Shown: piece after piece, positions 11,370-23,766 of the stretch
Position numbering within the stretch: position 1 is the stretch's first letter
Layout of the letters: every line of letters starts with the position of its first letter
The notes under the pieces: generated by a model
Seen by the model: only the letters and a program-made list of their open reading frames with translations
Told to the model about the DNA's origin: nothing
Databases searched by the model: none
Position numbers and translations under genes: made by a program
Assembly: GCA_038380435.1 (NCBI GenBank)
Contig: JAWZYU010000034.1
Location: 4,384,704-4,448,703 of the forward strand
Direction of reading: 5' to 3'
DNA: 64,000 bases
Source: Ryuthela nishihirai
Lineage: Eukaryota > Arthropoda > Arachnida > Araneae > Heptathelidae

Positions 11370-11747
11370 GGGCGGGGTGGACCCAATCGATAGCCCCAGG
11401 CTCGTAATCTGTAGTTCCCAGGTTCGAGCCTCATCTGAGCCGGCTTTGAGATTTATCTCTGTTAGACCCCCACCCTGCCTTCGTTCTGAACACGTTCTTC
11501 ACTGGAGTTGGAAAGGCAGCTCTCCATCCGATGTGACGTTAAACCATGGACAGATAGAGCCATATCTTGTACACGTTAAAGAACACGCTGGATGAGCATG
11601 ACTGACCATCATCTGTCTCCTAACAGCTATCCAGTGGGTTCTCTCCTACTAACTTTCTCTGAGACCTTGAGATCCTTGTGACCTGACCATTTAACCCATT
11701 TTGTGAAAAAAAAGTGTCGTTCAGAGATATAATCCAAACAGAAGCGT
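11370..11747 (+). mobile_element. SINE-A, old diverged copy
   Basis: Head GGGCGGGGTGGACCCAATCG, B-box-like GGTTCGAGCCT, body with many changes, tail AGATATAATCCAAAC. Confidence 0.8.
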
Positions 11748-12043
11748 GGATCATTTAATGACTAATATGCCTAATGATAAAAAAATTTCAAAATATCCGT
11801 AATTTTATATGAAATTTTTATGCGTATTTTTCCTGAGGAAAATAAAGAACATTTACTCTCCCTCCAGAAATTTTAAATATTAATAAACAATTAGCCTCTG
11901 AACAGCATCAATTCCGGTATCATATTTTAAACTTAGCATTCAATAAAGATGAAATGTGTGAAATAAATTTATATATACAGGATAGATGTATTATTTCATT
12001 CTTTATATTCCCTGGGCAATAACAGGCGGATGCCAATCAAAAT

Positions 12044-12433
12044 GGGGCGGGGGTGGCTCAGTCGGTAGCGCGCCAGGCACGTAATCTGTAGTTCCCAGGT
12101 TCGAGTCCCAGCTGGATCAGCGTTGAGATTTATCTCCGCAAAATTCCCCGCCCTGTCCACGGTCAGTAGGGGACACGATGGGCTTGGAAAGGCCGCCGTC
12201 CGTCGGATGGGACGTTAAGCCGTGGCCCCGTGTGCAGGAGAGCCATACCCTGTGCACGTTAAAGAACACGCTGGATGACCTTGACGGGAGGCTACCATCT
12301 GTCTCCCAACAGCTGTTCCAGTGGGTCCCCTCCCCCAACCTTCTCTAAGCCTTCGGGGTCCATGTGACCTGGCCATTTAGCCCATGGTGTGCAAAAAAGT
12401 GCCGCTCAGAGGTAAAACAACCCAACAACCCAA
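12044..12433 (+). mobile_element. SINE-A, full length
   Basis: 12-bp duplication GCCAATCAAAAT at 12032-12043 and 12434-12445; tail carries CCCAACAACCCAA. Confidence 0.93.
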
Positions 12434-12635
12434 GCCAATCAAAATTTGGAACATGCAGCTTAATAAGAGCCTCTTTAATTTAAATATCGTTTTTTTTTTT
12501 TTAAAGAACAGTTAACTACATGTACGAAATTGGGAAACTAAGCTTAACATTCGGACTGTATAAGTGGCTATTGAAAAATTATTCTCTCACTCACGTGGAG
12601 GAACGTAAATTACAAAAATGCTATTGTTGCTGTAA

Positions 12636-13125
12636 CTCTAAAATTCAGAAATATCTAGAGATAAGCACGCAGGTGTTTTGAATTTCAATAATATCTATAC
12701 AGTAATGGTGAATGTCAGAAATAACTAGTGATATGGGAATTTCAGAAATAGTTGTTTCCGAAATTCCCAATTACTACACATCTAACATTTTATTAATTGT
12801 TAATTTCAGAGATATCTAATAGGTATTTATGAAATTCACAATTGCTACTATATAGAATTGCGATTTTCATAAATACCTACTATATAGTAATTATTAATTT
12901 AAGAAATAACTAGCTATATAGTAATCGTTAATTTCAGGGAAAAAATAGCTATAGAGTAATTGAGAAATTTTTAAATACGTAAGTGGGAAATAATTGTGAA
13001 TATCAGAAATAACTAGCTGTATAATAATCGTGAATTTCAGAAAAACCGTATTATATAATAATTATGAATTTCGTGTGAATACCTAGCTTTAGAGTAATTG
13101 CGAATTTCATAAATGCCTATACAGT
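12636..13125. repeat. AT-rich minisatellite, unit about 36 bp
   Basis: Repeated imperfect units of the form GTAATTGTGAATTTCAGAAA plus TAACTAGCTATATA. Some stretches lie inverted (TTTATGAAATTCACAATTGC). Confidence 0.75.
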
Positions 13126-13517
13126 GGGGCGGGGGTGGCTCAGTCGGTAGTGCGCCAGGCTCGTAATCTGTAGTTCCCAGGTTCGAGTCCCAGCTGGGTC
13201 AGCGTTGAGATTTATCTCCGCAAAATTCCCCGCCTTGCCCACGGTCAGTAGGGGACACCGATGGGCTTGGAAAGGCCGCCGTCCGTCGGATGGGACGTTA
13301 AGCCGTGGCCCCGTGTGCGGGAGAGCCATACCCTGTGCACGTTAAAGAACACGCTGGATGGCCTTGACGGGAGGCTACCATCTGTCTCCCAACAGCTGTT
13401 CCAGTGGGTCCCCTCCCCCAACCTTCTCTGAGCCTTCGGGGTCCATGTGACCTGGCCATTTAGCCCATGGTGTGCAAAAAAGTGCCGCTCAGAGGTAAAA
13501 CAACCCAACCCAAAAAA
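13126..13517 (+). mobile_element. SINE-A, full length, within minisatellite
   Basis: 11-bp duplication GCCTATACAGT at 13115-13125 and 13518-13528, itself minisatellite sequence. Confidence 0.93.
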
Positions 13518-13705
13518 GCCTATACAGTATTTCATAAATACGTATACAGTAAATGTGAATTTCAGAAATTACTAGCTATATACTTGTAATAATTGCGAAT
13601 TTTAGAAATGACTAGTAATTGGAAATTTCAGAAATATTTAGGAATGCAATAGTTGAAAAATTTCATAAATATCTAAGGATGTAATATTTATAAATTTCAG
13701 CAATA
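13518..13705. repeat. AT-rich minisatellite, right part
   Basis: Continues the GAATTTCAGAAAT unit pattern after the SINE. Confidence 0.7.
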
Positions 13706-13762
13706 TCAAGGGATGTGTTTAAGTAAGAAGACGACTCCTTACAATGTCTCAGACTGGATGTA

Positions 13763-13983
13763 CAGTCGCTCAAAAAAATATCCGAACACTACGGTTGATT
13801 ACAGAATTCAGAAAAAATATCTGGCAACGATTTTTTTTTTTTTTAGAAATTAGTGATCAGCCAACCTTCGTGGTTGATCACTAATTTTTCTAGATCACTA
13901 ATTTCTAAAAAAAATTGCTGCCAGATATTTTTTTCTGAATTCTGTAATCAATCGTAATGTGCCGATGCTTTTTTGAGCGACTG
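13763..13983. mobile_element. MITE-P core, degraded centre
   Basis: Both CAGTCGCTC-type termini with TA; centre lacks the GTGACAC palindrome. Confidence 0.88.
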
Positions 13984-14169
13984 TAAATATTACATTTTTT
14001 ATCTTAAAATTCATTTCCGATATTTTTTCTTTTTCTCTGCGGACTCCGTTTGGTTAAACCTTCAAAGAATGATCCTTAGCAATGTTCATATCATATATTG
14101 CTGAGGCGTATATTGAATATTCTAATAAGAAAATCTCATACTGATTATAAAAATACACACAATCCTCCA

Positions 14170-14460
14170 CTCCGCAAAATTCCCTGCCCTGCGCACAGTC
14201 AGTAGGGGACACCGATGGGCTTGGAAAGGCCGCCGTCCGACGGATGGGACGTTTAGCCATGGCCCGTGTGTGGGAGAGCCATACCCTGTGCACTTTAAAG
14301 AACACACTGGATGGCCTTGACGAGAGGCTACCATCTGTCTCCAAACAGCTGTTCCAATAGGTCCGCTCCCCCAACCTTCTCTTACCCTTCGGGGTCCTTG
14401 TGACCTGGCGATTTAGCCCATGGTGTGCAAAAATCCGCTCAGAAATAAAACAACCCAACC
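14170..14460 (+). mobile_element. SINE-A, 5'-truncated
   Basis: Starts at CTCCGCAAAATTCC. 12-bp duplication CACAATCCTCCA at 14158-14169 and 14461-14472. Confidence 0.92.
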
Positions 14461-14779
14461 CACAATCCTCCATATAAGAAATTTTGACTAAGTGTGAAAT
14501 ACGTACTTACATCCTAATCAGGAAGAAATTTTACTGTTGTTTTGAAACTTAATATTAAATAAACTTACATTTACATAAAAAAAACAATTTTGATTATCTA
14601 TCTCCAAAAGACGTTCATTTTGTCTCTAAAAAAAAAAATATTCGTTGATTAAAATCCCATTCGTTAAAACTTATTTCCTCTCCTCTCGAAGATGCCTTTT
14701 TTTTGTCGGTATCTTTGCCATCGCTACCCCGCGTGATTAAAATGGAGATCGGGGAAAAAAAAAAGTGCCCCTTAACCAA

Positions 14780-15235
14780 AGTGTAATCGTCTGAGTCAGG
14801 CTCTTAAAGAAGAGGTTGCACAAAAAGCTTTTGTGAGCGCTGTCAGATGGACCTTCAGGTGGAAGATCAACAACAGGTGTTTATAGCCAGTGCCGATCTC
14901 TGGCAATTTTCCAGGCTCGAAGGAAACGCAGAAAAAATTTGCATTTTCAATCAGCAAATAGCGAGAAAAAACGAGGCGAACTGTTTGTTATTGAGGCCGC
15001 CATTGTGTGGGAGTGGTGATGGGCATTTGTAAAGCTTGCAGCAGGGTCATGTCCTGTGACAATCACACAACGCTTATGGCAACAATGGAGCTCCGTCTTC
15101 AGCGTCACGCATTCTAATTGGTGGCCTGGAGCACGAGGTTTGAGAGACAACCAATCAGGAGGGAGAGCTGCAGTGAAGCCAGTCGCAGACTGAGTCGAAG
15201 CTTTTTCGCAACAGAAAATACCAGTCAATTGTTAC
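14780..15235. promoter_or_regulatory. Promoter-like block (weak)
   Basis: A less AT-rich island between repeats, with inverted CCAAT boxes (CTAATTGGTGG near 15117 and CAACCAATCAGG near 15148) about 30 bp apart and a GCCGCCATTGTG motif near 14996. No TATA box or recognisable first exon is seen. It could be a promoter for the neuropeptide gene or just a unique fragment. Confidence 0.2.
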
Positions 15236-15530
15236 TACGTTAATTGAAGAAAAGACAATTTTGTACTGATTTGCATACTTTCAGTTATTTTTTAGTTTAC
15301 TGATAAGATTGTATTCAAAATAGAAAATAATGAAAGATTTTTAAATTCTGAATCATTGTGAGCAAAGATTTATGAATGCAAATATAGTGACTTAACAGTT
15401 AATCTATAGAACTCAGCAACAAATATTTCTATTCCAATAAAACATGGATATTACTTTGTCTTTGACAATGGCATGATGCCATAGATAAAGCTGTGAGACT
15501 GTCTCACGAATCGAAAATGAAGTTTCTTTG

Positions 15531-15855
15531 GGTTGTTTAACCTCTGAGCTCCACTTTTTTTTTTAGCATACAAAAGGGTAAATGGCCAGTCACCAAGGTT
15601 GGGAGGATTCTTCTGATTGGTTGTCTCTCAACTGAACAGCTGTTAGGAGCGAGTTCTTTTATGTGTAAGGTGTATGTCTCTTCCAGCACACGGAACCGCG
15701 GTTTAATGTCCCATCCAACGGACGGTGGTCTTTCCCAGTCCATCGATGCCCGTATTGACCGAGGGCAGGGATAAATATCAACGCTGACAGTGGTAGGATT
15801 CGAACCTGGGACTCCAGATTACGAGCCTGGCGTGGCTACTGACTGAGCCAGTCCT
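15531..15855 (-). mobile_element. SINE-A, old diverged copy
   Basis: Tail GGGTTGTTTAACCTCTGAG, damaged body, head ending ACTGAGCCAGTCC. Confidence 0.8.
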
Positions 15856-16366
15856 TGGTTCAGGAAAATGGAGTAGAAACATTTATTTTTAAACATAAGA
15901 TTATATCTCAATACTCAGAAATATTTGTTGACTATAGCAAATCATACCTATTTTGTGTTTTTGCTAAAAATATTTTCTTAGCATTGTTATCTTTCTCGTA
16001 AAACTTGAAGGAAATAACAACTGTTACGGATTTGACGGAGAGACAAGTATTCTAGCCTCATAGAAGGAATTGCTAAGGTTGCGCATATTTTTATCTCGTC
16101 CAGGGGTTTTAATCTAATGGGGATTGATATATCCAAGGGTTCCTCTTATCAGCATTTAAGGTCAAACGCATGAAGAGCACACCAGCTCAGACATAAAAAT
16201 CCCCTTATCTAATGGAGGTTCTAGTGGTTTATCGCGCTTGGCTACTGACCTTAGAAAATATACTTGATTCAATCGTCAAAGGAATGAGGTGTAAATCAAC
16301 CCATCTACTCCCACCTTGGGTACCTAAATGGGGAGAGAACTAATTTTACAAGTGCTTAACAAATTT
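15856..16366. other. Unique sequence, nothing recognised
   Basis: No feature supported. Confidence 0.5.
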
Positions 16367-16752
16367 TGGGTTGGGTTGTTTTACCTCTGAGCGGCACTTT
16401 TTTGCCACCATGAGCTAAATGGCCAGGTCACATGGACCCCGAAGGCTCAGAGAAGGTTGGGGGAGGGGACCCACTGGAACAGCTGTTGGGAGACAGATGG
16501 TAGCCTCCCGTCAAGGCCATCCAGCGTGTTCTTTAACGTGCACAGAGTATGGCTCTCCCGTACACGGGGCCACGGCTTAACGTCCCATCCGACGGACGGC
16601 GGCCTTTCCAAGCCCGTCGGTGTCCCCTACTGACCGTGGGCAGGGCGGGGAATTTTGCGGAGATAAATCTCAACGCTGACCCAGCTGGGACTCGAACCTG
16701 GGAACTACAGATTACGAGCCTGGCGCGCTACCGACTGAGCCACCCCCGCCCT
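16367..16752 (-). mobile_element. SINE-A, full length
   Basis: Intact tail, body and head (CTGAGCCACCCCCGCCC at right). Target duplication not clear. Confidence 0.92.
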
Positions 16753-16842
16753 CATAATCCCAGACAATACAAGAGGAAAAAAGAAATATTTATTCCATAA
16801 TTCCTTCCAATGCCTTACGCTGAATTATTTACATTCGTGAAA

Positions 16843-17015
16843 GGAAGGTCTCAGTCGGTAGCGTACCAAACTCGTAATCTGTAGTTCCCAGGTTCGAGTC
16901 CCTGCCCACAGAAATCATCATCCATGCCCACAGAAAAAAACAGGCTCAGTGGTAAAAAACAGGCATCATTCATGCCCACAGAAAAAAGTAGACTCAGTGG
17001 TAAAACAACTCAACA
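16843..17015 (+). mobile_element. SINE-A internally deleted derivative with duplicated 3' segment
   Basis: tRNA head with perfect B box, then directly two copies of CATGCCCACAGAAAAAA followed by CTCAGTGGTAAAA, ending AACAACTCAAC. The entire body is missing. Confidence 0.75.
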
Positions 17016-17321
17016 GCAATCCTAAAAGGAAATAATAACGGAACTGTAACTCAGATGTTGGTAACCGCAAGCGCGAAAAGTATTTATTCTGGCACGCACA
17101 CTACCTAAAAAATACTTGCACAGCAAATAACCAATGCAAGTATAATTGAGAGTAGCAAGCAGCGACCTCACTTAAAAAGTTCGAAATTGAATTCCGGAAA
17201 ATTTATCGAGCATAATCAGAAAAAATACGATTTTTGATAGGACTTCTCTAACCCCATTGTTCTCTCTTTTGAAAAAAAAATCTCCCAAATTAAATTCCGT
17301 TATACTCTTATGAAATAAATA

Positions 17322-17492
17322 CAGTCGCTGAAAAAAATATCCGAACACTATGGTTGATTACAGAATTCAGAAAAAATATATGGCAACGGTTTTTTTTTTT
17401 TAGAAATTAATTTCTAAAAAAAAATCGTTGCCATATATAATTTCTGAATTCTGTAATAAACCATAGTGTTCGGATATTTTTTTGAGCGACTG
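17322..17492. mobile_element. MITE-P core, short centre
   Basis: Arms meet directly at TTTTAGAAATTAATTTCTAAAA; TA-flanked. Confidence 0.9.
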
Positions 17493-17934
17493 TACAAATG
17501 AAACATGACTACAGGTCAGAAATGAAATGGACCTAAAGGACCACACTCTTTTTTCTCTGTAGTATGATACTCTTTCTGTGGGCATGGATGATGATGATGG
17601 AATAAGATCTAGACCAGGGGTCACTTTGTGTGCTTAAGTATGACTGTTTATTACTCTTTATTCTAAGCATATATTTGAAATATATTAATATATACTGGCA
17701 ACTATAAAATTATTCAGATATATCAAAACTTTCAGGCTAAAATATCTTCTATAAATAATACTTTAAGTAGTGAGGTCGTTTTTAGAATAAAGGCAACCTT
17801 CGCGCCCCCACACCCTCTGACCTTTTTTTAATTCTATATCCGGACTTGATCTCGCATATGTTAGCCAATAATTTTATTCAAATATTTATTTTTGGATATT
17901 ATCCACAGTTTGGATAACTTGAAGTTAGAATGTG

Positions 17935-18309
17935 TGACACGAACCTACGTGTCACATGACACGAAGGTTGCCAGATCATTAATTTCAAAAAAAAATCGTT
18001 GTCAGATATTTTTTTCTGAATTCTGTAATCAACCGTAGTGTTCGGATACTTTTTTGAGCGACTGTAGGTGGTCATATTATTTTGATACTAGATCGTGTGG
18101 GCTCACTCACGGAAATATTGAGCGTGTGCAGTTACCGTTCATAGCAAACTGGAGCGTGTGCAGTTGCTTACACGCTCCAGATCTTTTTCCTGAATTCTGT
18201 AATCACGTGACACGAAGGTTGCCAGATCACTAAAAAAAAATCGTTACCAGATATTTTTCCTGAATTCTGTAATTAACCGTAGTGTTCGGATACTTTTTTT
18301 GAGCGACTG
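17935..18309. mobile_element. MITE-P half core plus module L
   Basis: Right half of a core to 18064, then a shortened module L with reduced hairpin, ending GAGCGACTG. Confidence 0.82.
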
Positions 18310-18310
18310 T

Positions 18311-18545
18311 ACACCAATGGGCTTGGAAAGGCAGCCGTCCTTCCAACGGAATATTAAACCGTGGTTGTTGTGCATGAGAGCTCCTCCTCTCCTCTGTACC
18401 TTGACAAGAAGCTTCCATCTGTCTCCTAACAGCTGTCCAGGGTCCCTTTCACCCAAACTTCTCAGAGCCCTCGGGGTTCTTGTAACATGTCCATTGAGTC
18501 CATTGTGTGCAACAAACTGCCGCTCAGAGGTAAAACAACCCACCC
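18311..18545 (+). mobile_element. SINE-A, 5'-truncated, diverged
   Basis: Starts at CACCAATGGGCTTGGAAAGG and ends GTAAAACAACCCACCC; directly abuts the MITE end. Confidence 0.82.
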
Positions 18546-19441
18546 TAAGAGCTAATTCCTCATCATTCAATCTCTTTTCGCAATGACTTTTATTACTCGT
18601 TTTCTAAATCTCTTCAGAGAAATTTGCATCCATTTTTTTCCGATCTGCGTGTTCCGACTTCTAATCTAGCTTTCGAAATTACAGTTCAAAAGTTAACTCC
18701 CTCGACTGGATTTTCCATTCTCGAAAACGTTCCAACATCTCTTTTCTCGTCAGATATGCCGCGCGCTTTAATGACTCCCATCTTTCACTGCTCTTGCATA
18801 CTATAAAACCAATTTCTTTGTTTACATCTTGTGGCCATAACTTCCCCCACAAATTGAGCATTGGAGATAGGCTCCGATGGAAAAGGACCATCGAGATTTG
18901 TCTCTATGGCTCCCTAGAGGACAAGGTTTCGCCTTTCATGAGTCTGCTTTCGTTGTCTAATTTTCATCTGAGTCGCCGAAGCAATAGCCTTCAGAGTTTA
19001 TATCCGCCCTGAGATCAAGACTCGCAGCAGGCAAAGGCTTTGTTTGGGCTTTGCTATGAATGAAATCTCATTATTATAAGCCTGTTCAGTGAGACAGGAT
19101 TGCTGGGAGAAAGCAGAATTTAATCATCGAGCTTACGAACAGAGAAGAAAATGGGAGCTGGCTGTTTCTTCCTCACAACAGAAACAAAACGACACGAGAA
19201 CTACTGTAAATGAAAGTAATCTAAACTCGCGTGCAATGAATGGATGCGAGTGTTCCCGTTCCTAATCTTTCCATAACAAGAAGACCGGCTGCTTTTCTAC
19301 TAAAGACGAAATAATAACCCTTGTCCTTTATGTATGAACATGAAGGAGAATGTCAATGTGCACCACCTTTTCTGCAGCTGTTTCTGATACTGATCATCAA
19401 GAGATGATTCTGAAGAAAAGTTTTCTCTAGTTTCAGATGTA
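18546..19441. other. Unique sequence, nothing recognised
   Basis: Open frames on both strands here (for example 18794-19012) show no family motif. Confidence 0.5.
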
Positions 19442-19954
19442 CAATAGCTCAAAAAAATATCCGAACACTATGGTTGATTACAGAATTCAGAAAAAAATAT
19501 CTGGCAACGATTTTGTTTTAGAAATTGGTGATCTGGCAACCATTGTGTCACGTAATTACAGAATTCAGGAAAAATATCTGGAGCGTGTACAGCAACTGTA
19601 CACTCTCCAGTTACCGTTCACAGCAAACTGGAGCGTGTGCAGTTACTGCACACGCTCCAGTTTGCTGTGAACGGTAACTGCACACGCTCAATATTTCCGT
19701 GAGTGAGCCTACACGATCTAGTATCAAAATAATATGACCACCTACAGTCGCTCAAAAAAGTATCCGAATACCATGGTTGATTACAGAATTCAGAAAAAAA
19801 TATCTGGCAACGATTTTTTTAGAAATTGGTGATCTGGCAACCTTCGTGTCACGTGAAGGTTACCAGATCACTAATTTCTAAAAAAATCGTTGCCAGATAT
19901 TTTTTCTGAATGCTGTAATCGACCATAGTGTTCGGATATTTTTTGGGGCGACTG
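19442..19954. mobile_element. Module L (reverse) plus MITE-P core
   Basis: Same arrangement as 6338-6805, here with the core complete. Confidence 0.85.
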
Positions 19955-20435
19955 TATTTCTATTTTCTAATAATTGTCGTCTTTATATTTAATTTGAATC
20001 ATTTCTAATAAGAGATTAGTAGTTTTGGTAGCGGCTTTTCGAATTGAACTTAAAACGAATAATGGCAATTGTTTCGAGAGTAGTGGATTATGTTTGAGAA
20101 AAACTCGAGTTTTGAATAGGACTCTCCATAAATAATGTCAAATATTAGATATTAGTATGTCAGACATAAAAAAATCCTAATATTTGAAGTTAATATTCTT
20201 ATATAGCAATCAGTGATGCTTGTAACTGCTCTTTATTCATTCGTGATCTTTTTTGAATTAACGATGATGATTTTCTAAGTTAACCAATAGTTGCTGTAAT
20301 AGGTAGGACAGCGGAATCAGTTACAACTCCATTTTGTTTCCAAGGCTCATAGCTGTAATCAATATCAGTGGAATATCGACCATTTCTAACTCCTATTGTA
20401 CACAAACGTATTTTGTATATTTTATCATATTTTTC

Positions 20436-20809
20436 AGGCTCGTAATCTGTAGTTCCAGGTTCTCTGGCAACGATTTTTTTAGAAATTAGTGATCAGCGTT
20501 GAGATTTATCTCCGCAAATTTCCCCGCCCTGCCTACGGTCAATAGGGGACACCGATGGGCTAGGAAAGGTCGTCGTCCGTCGGATGGGACGTTAAGCCGT
20601 GGCTCCGTGTGTGGCAGAGCCATACCCTGTGCACGTTAAAAAACACGCTGGATGGCCTTGACGGGAGGCTACCATCTGTCTCCCAACAGCTGTTCCAGTG
20701 GGTCCCCTCCCCCAACCTTCTCTGAGCTTTTGGGGTCCATGTGACCTGGCCATTTATCCCATGGTGTGCAAAAACGTGCCGCTCAGAGGTAAAACGACGC
20801 AACAACTCA
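20436..20809 (+). mobile_element. SINE-A chimera carrying a MITE-P segment
   Basis: Begins inside the tRNA head (AGGCTCGTAATCTG). At GGTTC the rest of the B box and spacer is replaced by 32 bp of MITE-P interior (20463-20494, TCTGGCAACGATTTTTTTAG onward), then resumes at AGCGTTGAG. An 11-bp duplication TCATATTTTTC flanks the whole chimera (20425-20435, 20810-20820). Confidence 0.88.
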
Positions 20810-20839
20810 TCATATTTTTCGTGTTTCTGTCAATATTTT

Positions 20840-21229
20840 GGGGCGGGGGTGGCTCAGTCGGTAGCGTGCCAGGCTCGTAATCTGTAGTTCCCAGGTTCGA
20901 GTCCCAGCTGGGTCAGCGTTGAGATTTATCTCCGCAAAATTCCCCGCCCTGCCCACGGTCAATAGGGGACACCGATGGGCTTGGAAAGGTCGTCGTCCGT
21001 CGGATGGGACGTTAAGCCATGGCTCCCTGTGCGGAAGAGCCATACCCTGTGCACGTTAAAGAACACGCTGGATGGTCTTGACGGGAGGCTACCATCTGTC
21101 TCCCAACAGCTGTTCCAGTGGGTCCCCTCCCCCAACCTTCTCTGAGCCTTCGGGGTCCATGTGACCTGGCCATTTAGCCCATGGTGTGCAAAAAAGTGCC
21201 GCTCAGAGGTAAAACAACCCAACCCAACA
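20840..21229 (+). mobile_element. SINE-A, full length
   Basis: 11-bp duplication GTCAATATTTT at 20829-20839 and 21230-21240. Shares the variants GGTCAATAGGGG and GGTCGTCGTCC with the neighbouring chimera. Confidence 0.93.
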
Positions 21230-21350
21230 GTCAATATTTTGTCTTTTCCCGTTTTCAAAACTGTCTTGTGTATAGAATGATGAATCAATGCCTAATTGAC
21301 AAATTCATAAAGAGTTGCAAATTACGATATGCACCGTGTTCTTTTGTAAT

Positions 21351-21510
21351 GGGGCGGCGATTGGAACTGCAGGTTAGAGCCAGGCTCCTAATCTGCAGTC
21401 CCCAGGTTCGAGTCCTAACTCTTTTTCTACGCTAAACCCCCACCCTGCCTGCCCTTAGTCAGAAAGGGGGCACCAATTAGCTTGAAAGATGATCCGTCGG
21501 ATGGAAATTT
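21351..21510 (+). mobile_element. SINE-A 5' fragment, old
   Basis: Degenerate head with B box GGTTCGAGTCC, body stopping near ATCCGTCGGATGG. Confidence 0.7.
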
Positions 21511-21794
21511 TCAAACAATTTAAACGAATATTGCAAACGATGTATTTATGCCAGAAATTTAGGTGTAATGTGAAAGTCATAACGTTTCCGTTGGCAGCAA
21601 TGACTTAATCCTTTACGCCCAGAGTTGGGGGAAATGCAGTTGTTCTGTTTTAAGAGGTAATTGGAAAACTCTTTTTTAGTTGAATTGCTACTAATGAAAT
21701 ACTATAATTCGCATTTTTGTAATCCTTAGTTAGTTTTAATTTATATCTTTAGAAATCACTAAATATGGAAAAGACAAATACTTCTAACGAATGT

Positions 21795-22178
21795 GGAGCG
21801 GGGGTGGCTCAGTCGGTAGCGCGCCAGCTCATTATCTGTAGTTCCCAGGTTCGAGTCCCAGCTGGGTCAGCGTTGAGATTTATCTCCGCTAAAATTCCCC
21901 GCCCTCCCCATGGTCAGTAGGGGACACCGATGGGCTTGGAAAGGCCGCCGTCCGTCGGATGGGACGTTAATCCGTGGCCCCGTGTGCGGGAGAGCCATAC
22001 CCTGTGCACGTTAAAGAACACGCTGGATGGCCTTGACGGGAGGCTACCATCTGTCTCCCAACAGCTGTTCCAGTGGGTCCCCTCCCCCAACCTTCTCTGA
22101 GCCTTCGGGGTCCATGTGACCTGGCCATTTAGCCCATGGTGTGCAAAAAAGTGCCGTTCAGAGGTAAAATAACCCAAA
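21795..22178 (+). mobile_element. SINE-A, full length
   Basis: 12-bp duplication TCTAACGAATGT at 21783-21794 and 22179-22190. Confidence 0.93.
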
Positions 22179-22190
22179 TCTAACGAATGT

Positions 22191-23590
22191 TACAAGTGAT
22201 CTGTTTAGAGTTGAAGTTTCGGTGGTAGAATGTCCAAAGATATTTCACTGACAGCAACTGTCTACCCTTCCTTTCTCTGAGGGGTGTGACAAAAGAAACC
22301 TTTTAAATTTAAGGGATAAAAGGAAAATACTTTTTATGTTGTATAACTACTAATAAAACACTGCTCTTCGCATATTCCCCAGCATCCATTAGCTCAAATT
22401 AAAACTTTTAAGGAATTAAAAAGTAGGTAAACGAAAAACTCTATTTGGAAACGAGATTTCCATATGCGCCAGAGGCGATATGCGTTCTTCTCGTTTTAAA
22501 AGTGAAGCGATTTTACTACTAAACTGTCCACTGCTTAGGTATACTGTAGATCAGTTGTTTTCAAAGTGTAGTACAGGTAGCTTCTTCCATTGCTATGAGA
22601 GTTTAGTGCTAACATTCAATAAGGCATGGATTTGCACAACATTGTAGCATTAGAAATGCAAGGAAATCAATCATTTTTCAGTACTATCTATTTTATTCAT
22701 ATCCTAGTTTGAAAATGCCTTTTTCGTTAGCAAAACGATGTCTTCTAAGTTCATATTTACACAGCAATTTATTTTTGTACTAGTATTGGTGGTGAGTGAA
22801 AAAACGTTTGTTGCCTGTACTCTAGACGACCTCCTCTTCGAATTTTTTGTTTACACTTTTCAAAATTTCTCTAGTTTTGGAAAAAATAATAAATAATGAT
22901 GGAACCAAAGCTATGAGTCACGAGGGCAGAACATTTCTGAGCAATCTTCTATTTTAAGAAATAAAAACCACATTCATAAATTTTAAATGATACGTGCAAA
23001 CAAAAAAGAATTGCAGAAAACTCTAGTACTGTACGTATCGATTCGAAAGCTATGTCAGTTGGATTTCCAGTAAAAAGACTAATAGTGCAGGGAAACGTTC
23101 ATGCAGGCGAATGTTCAAATAGAGATCTCATAGGGTAAGCCAGAGGTTGGTAACCGGCGGCTTTGAGCACTTTAAAAAATGTCTCTTGGGGCTTTTGGTT
23201 CAGCAGTCAACTATGAAATGTTTTAATGATTTTAATTAAAAACAAGCGCTAGAAAAAGTTAGCAGCGATAATTTTAAAGCATTGCTGCAATTCAAATACT
23301 CTAAATATACTTCAAATTTGATTAAGTTCTCAGAGAAGACTCAAAATATCATGCTGATGAATGGCAGATTTTTTTATCATTCTTTTCAATAGTTTTATCG
23401 TATACACTTCAATATACCTATTTTAAAATATGCGTTATGGTTTTATTTTTGTTAATAAAATAATATGTGGTTTCTTTTTTCCTTTTACGGAATTAAGAAA
23501 CAATTCCGAATATAGATTATATATTTGCGACTATCAAAATTTGTTAACCTTTTTTCTTTTTGTTGTTTTGGCTCTTAACCCAAAAAAAAA
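22191..23590. other. AT-rich sequence with hAT-like terminus candidates
   Basis: No gene seen. CAGTTGTTTTCAAAGTGTAG near 22554 and CAGAGGTTGGTAACCGGCGG near 23141 resemble hAT-element ends, but no matching opposite ends were found. Confidence 0.35.
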
Positions 23591-23599
23591 AAGATTCCC

Positions 23600-23766
23600 G
23601 AAAAAAAAAAAAGTTGCCAGATCGGTCACGTGACCTGGTCTGGCAACCTTCGTGTCACGTGACACGAAGGTTGTCAGATCACTAATTTCTAAAAAAATCG
23701 TTGCCAGATATTTTTTCTGAATTCTGTAATCAACCATAGTGTTCGGATATTTTTTGGAGCGACTGT
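23600..23766. mobile_element. MITE-P, left arm lost
   Basis: Centre and right arm intact; left arm reduced to AAAAGTTGCCAGATC. Confidence 0.8.

Noticed and set aside
18230..18418. Frames such as KKYPNTMVDYRIQKKYL repeated across the window
   Set aside because: Read-through of MITE-P arms; present on both strands because the element is palindromic.
18794..19012. Frame with NFHLSRRSNS, considered as the missing IDLSRF exon
   Set aside because: Only LSR is shared; no signal peptide, no Phe-Tyr-Gly continuation, and no suitable splice donor.
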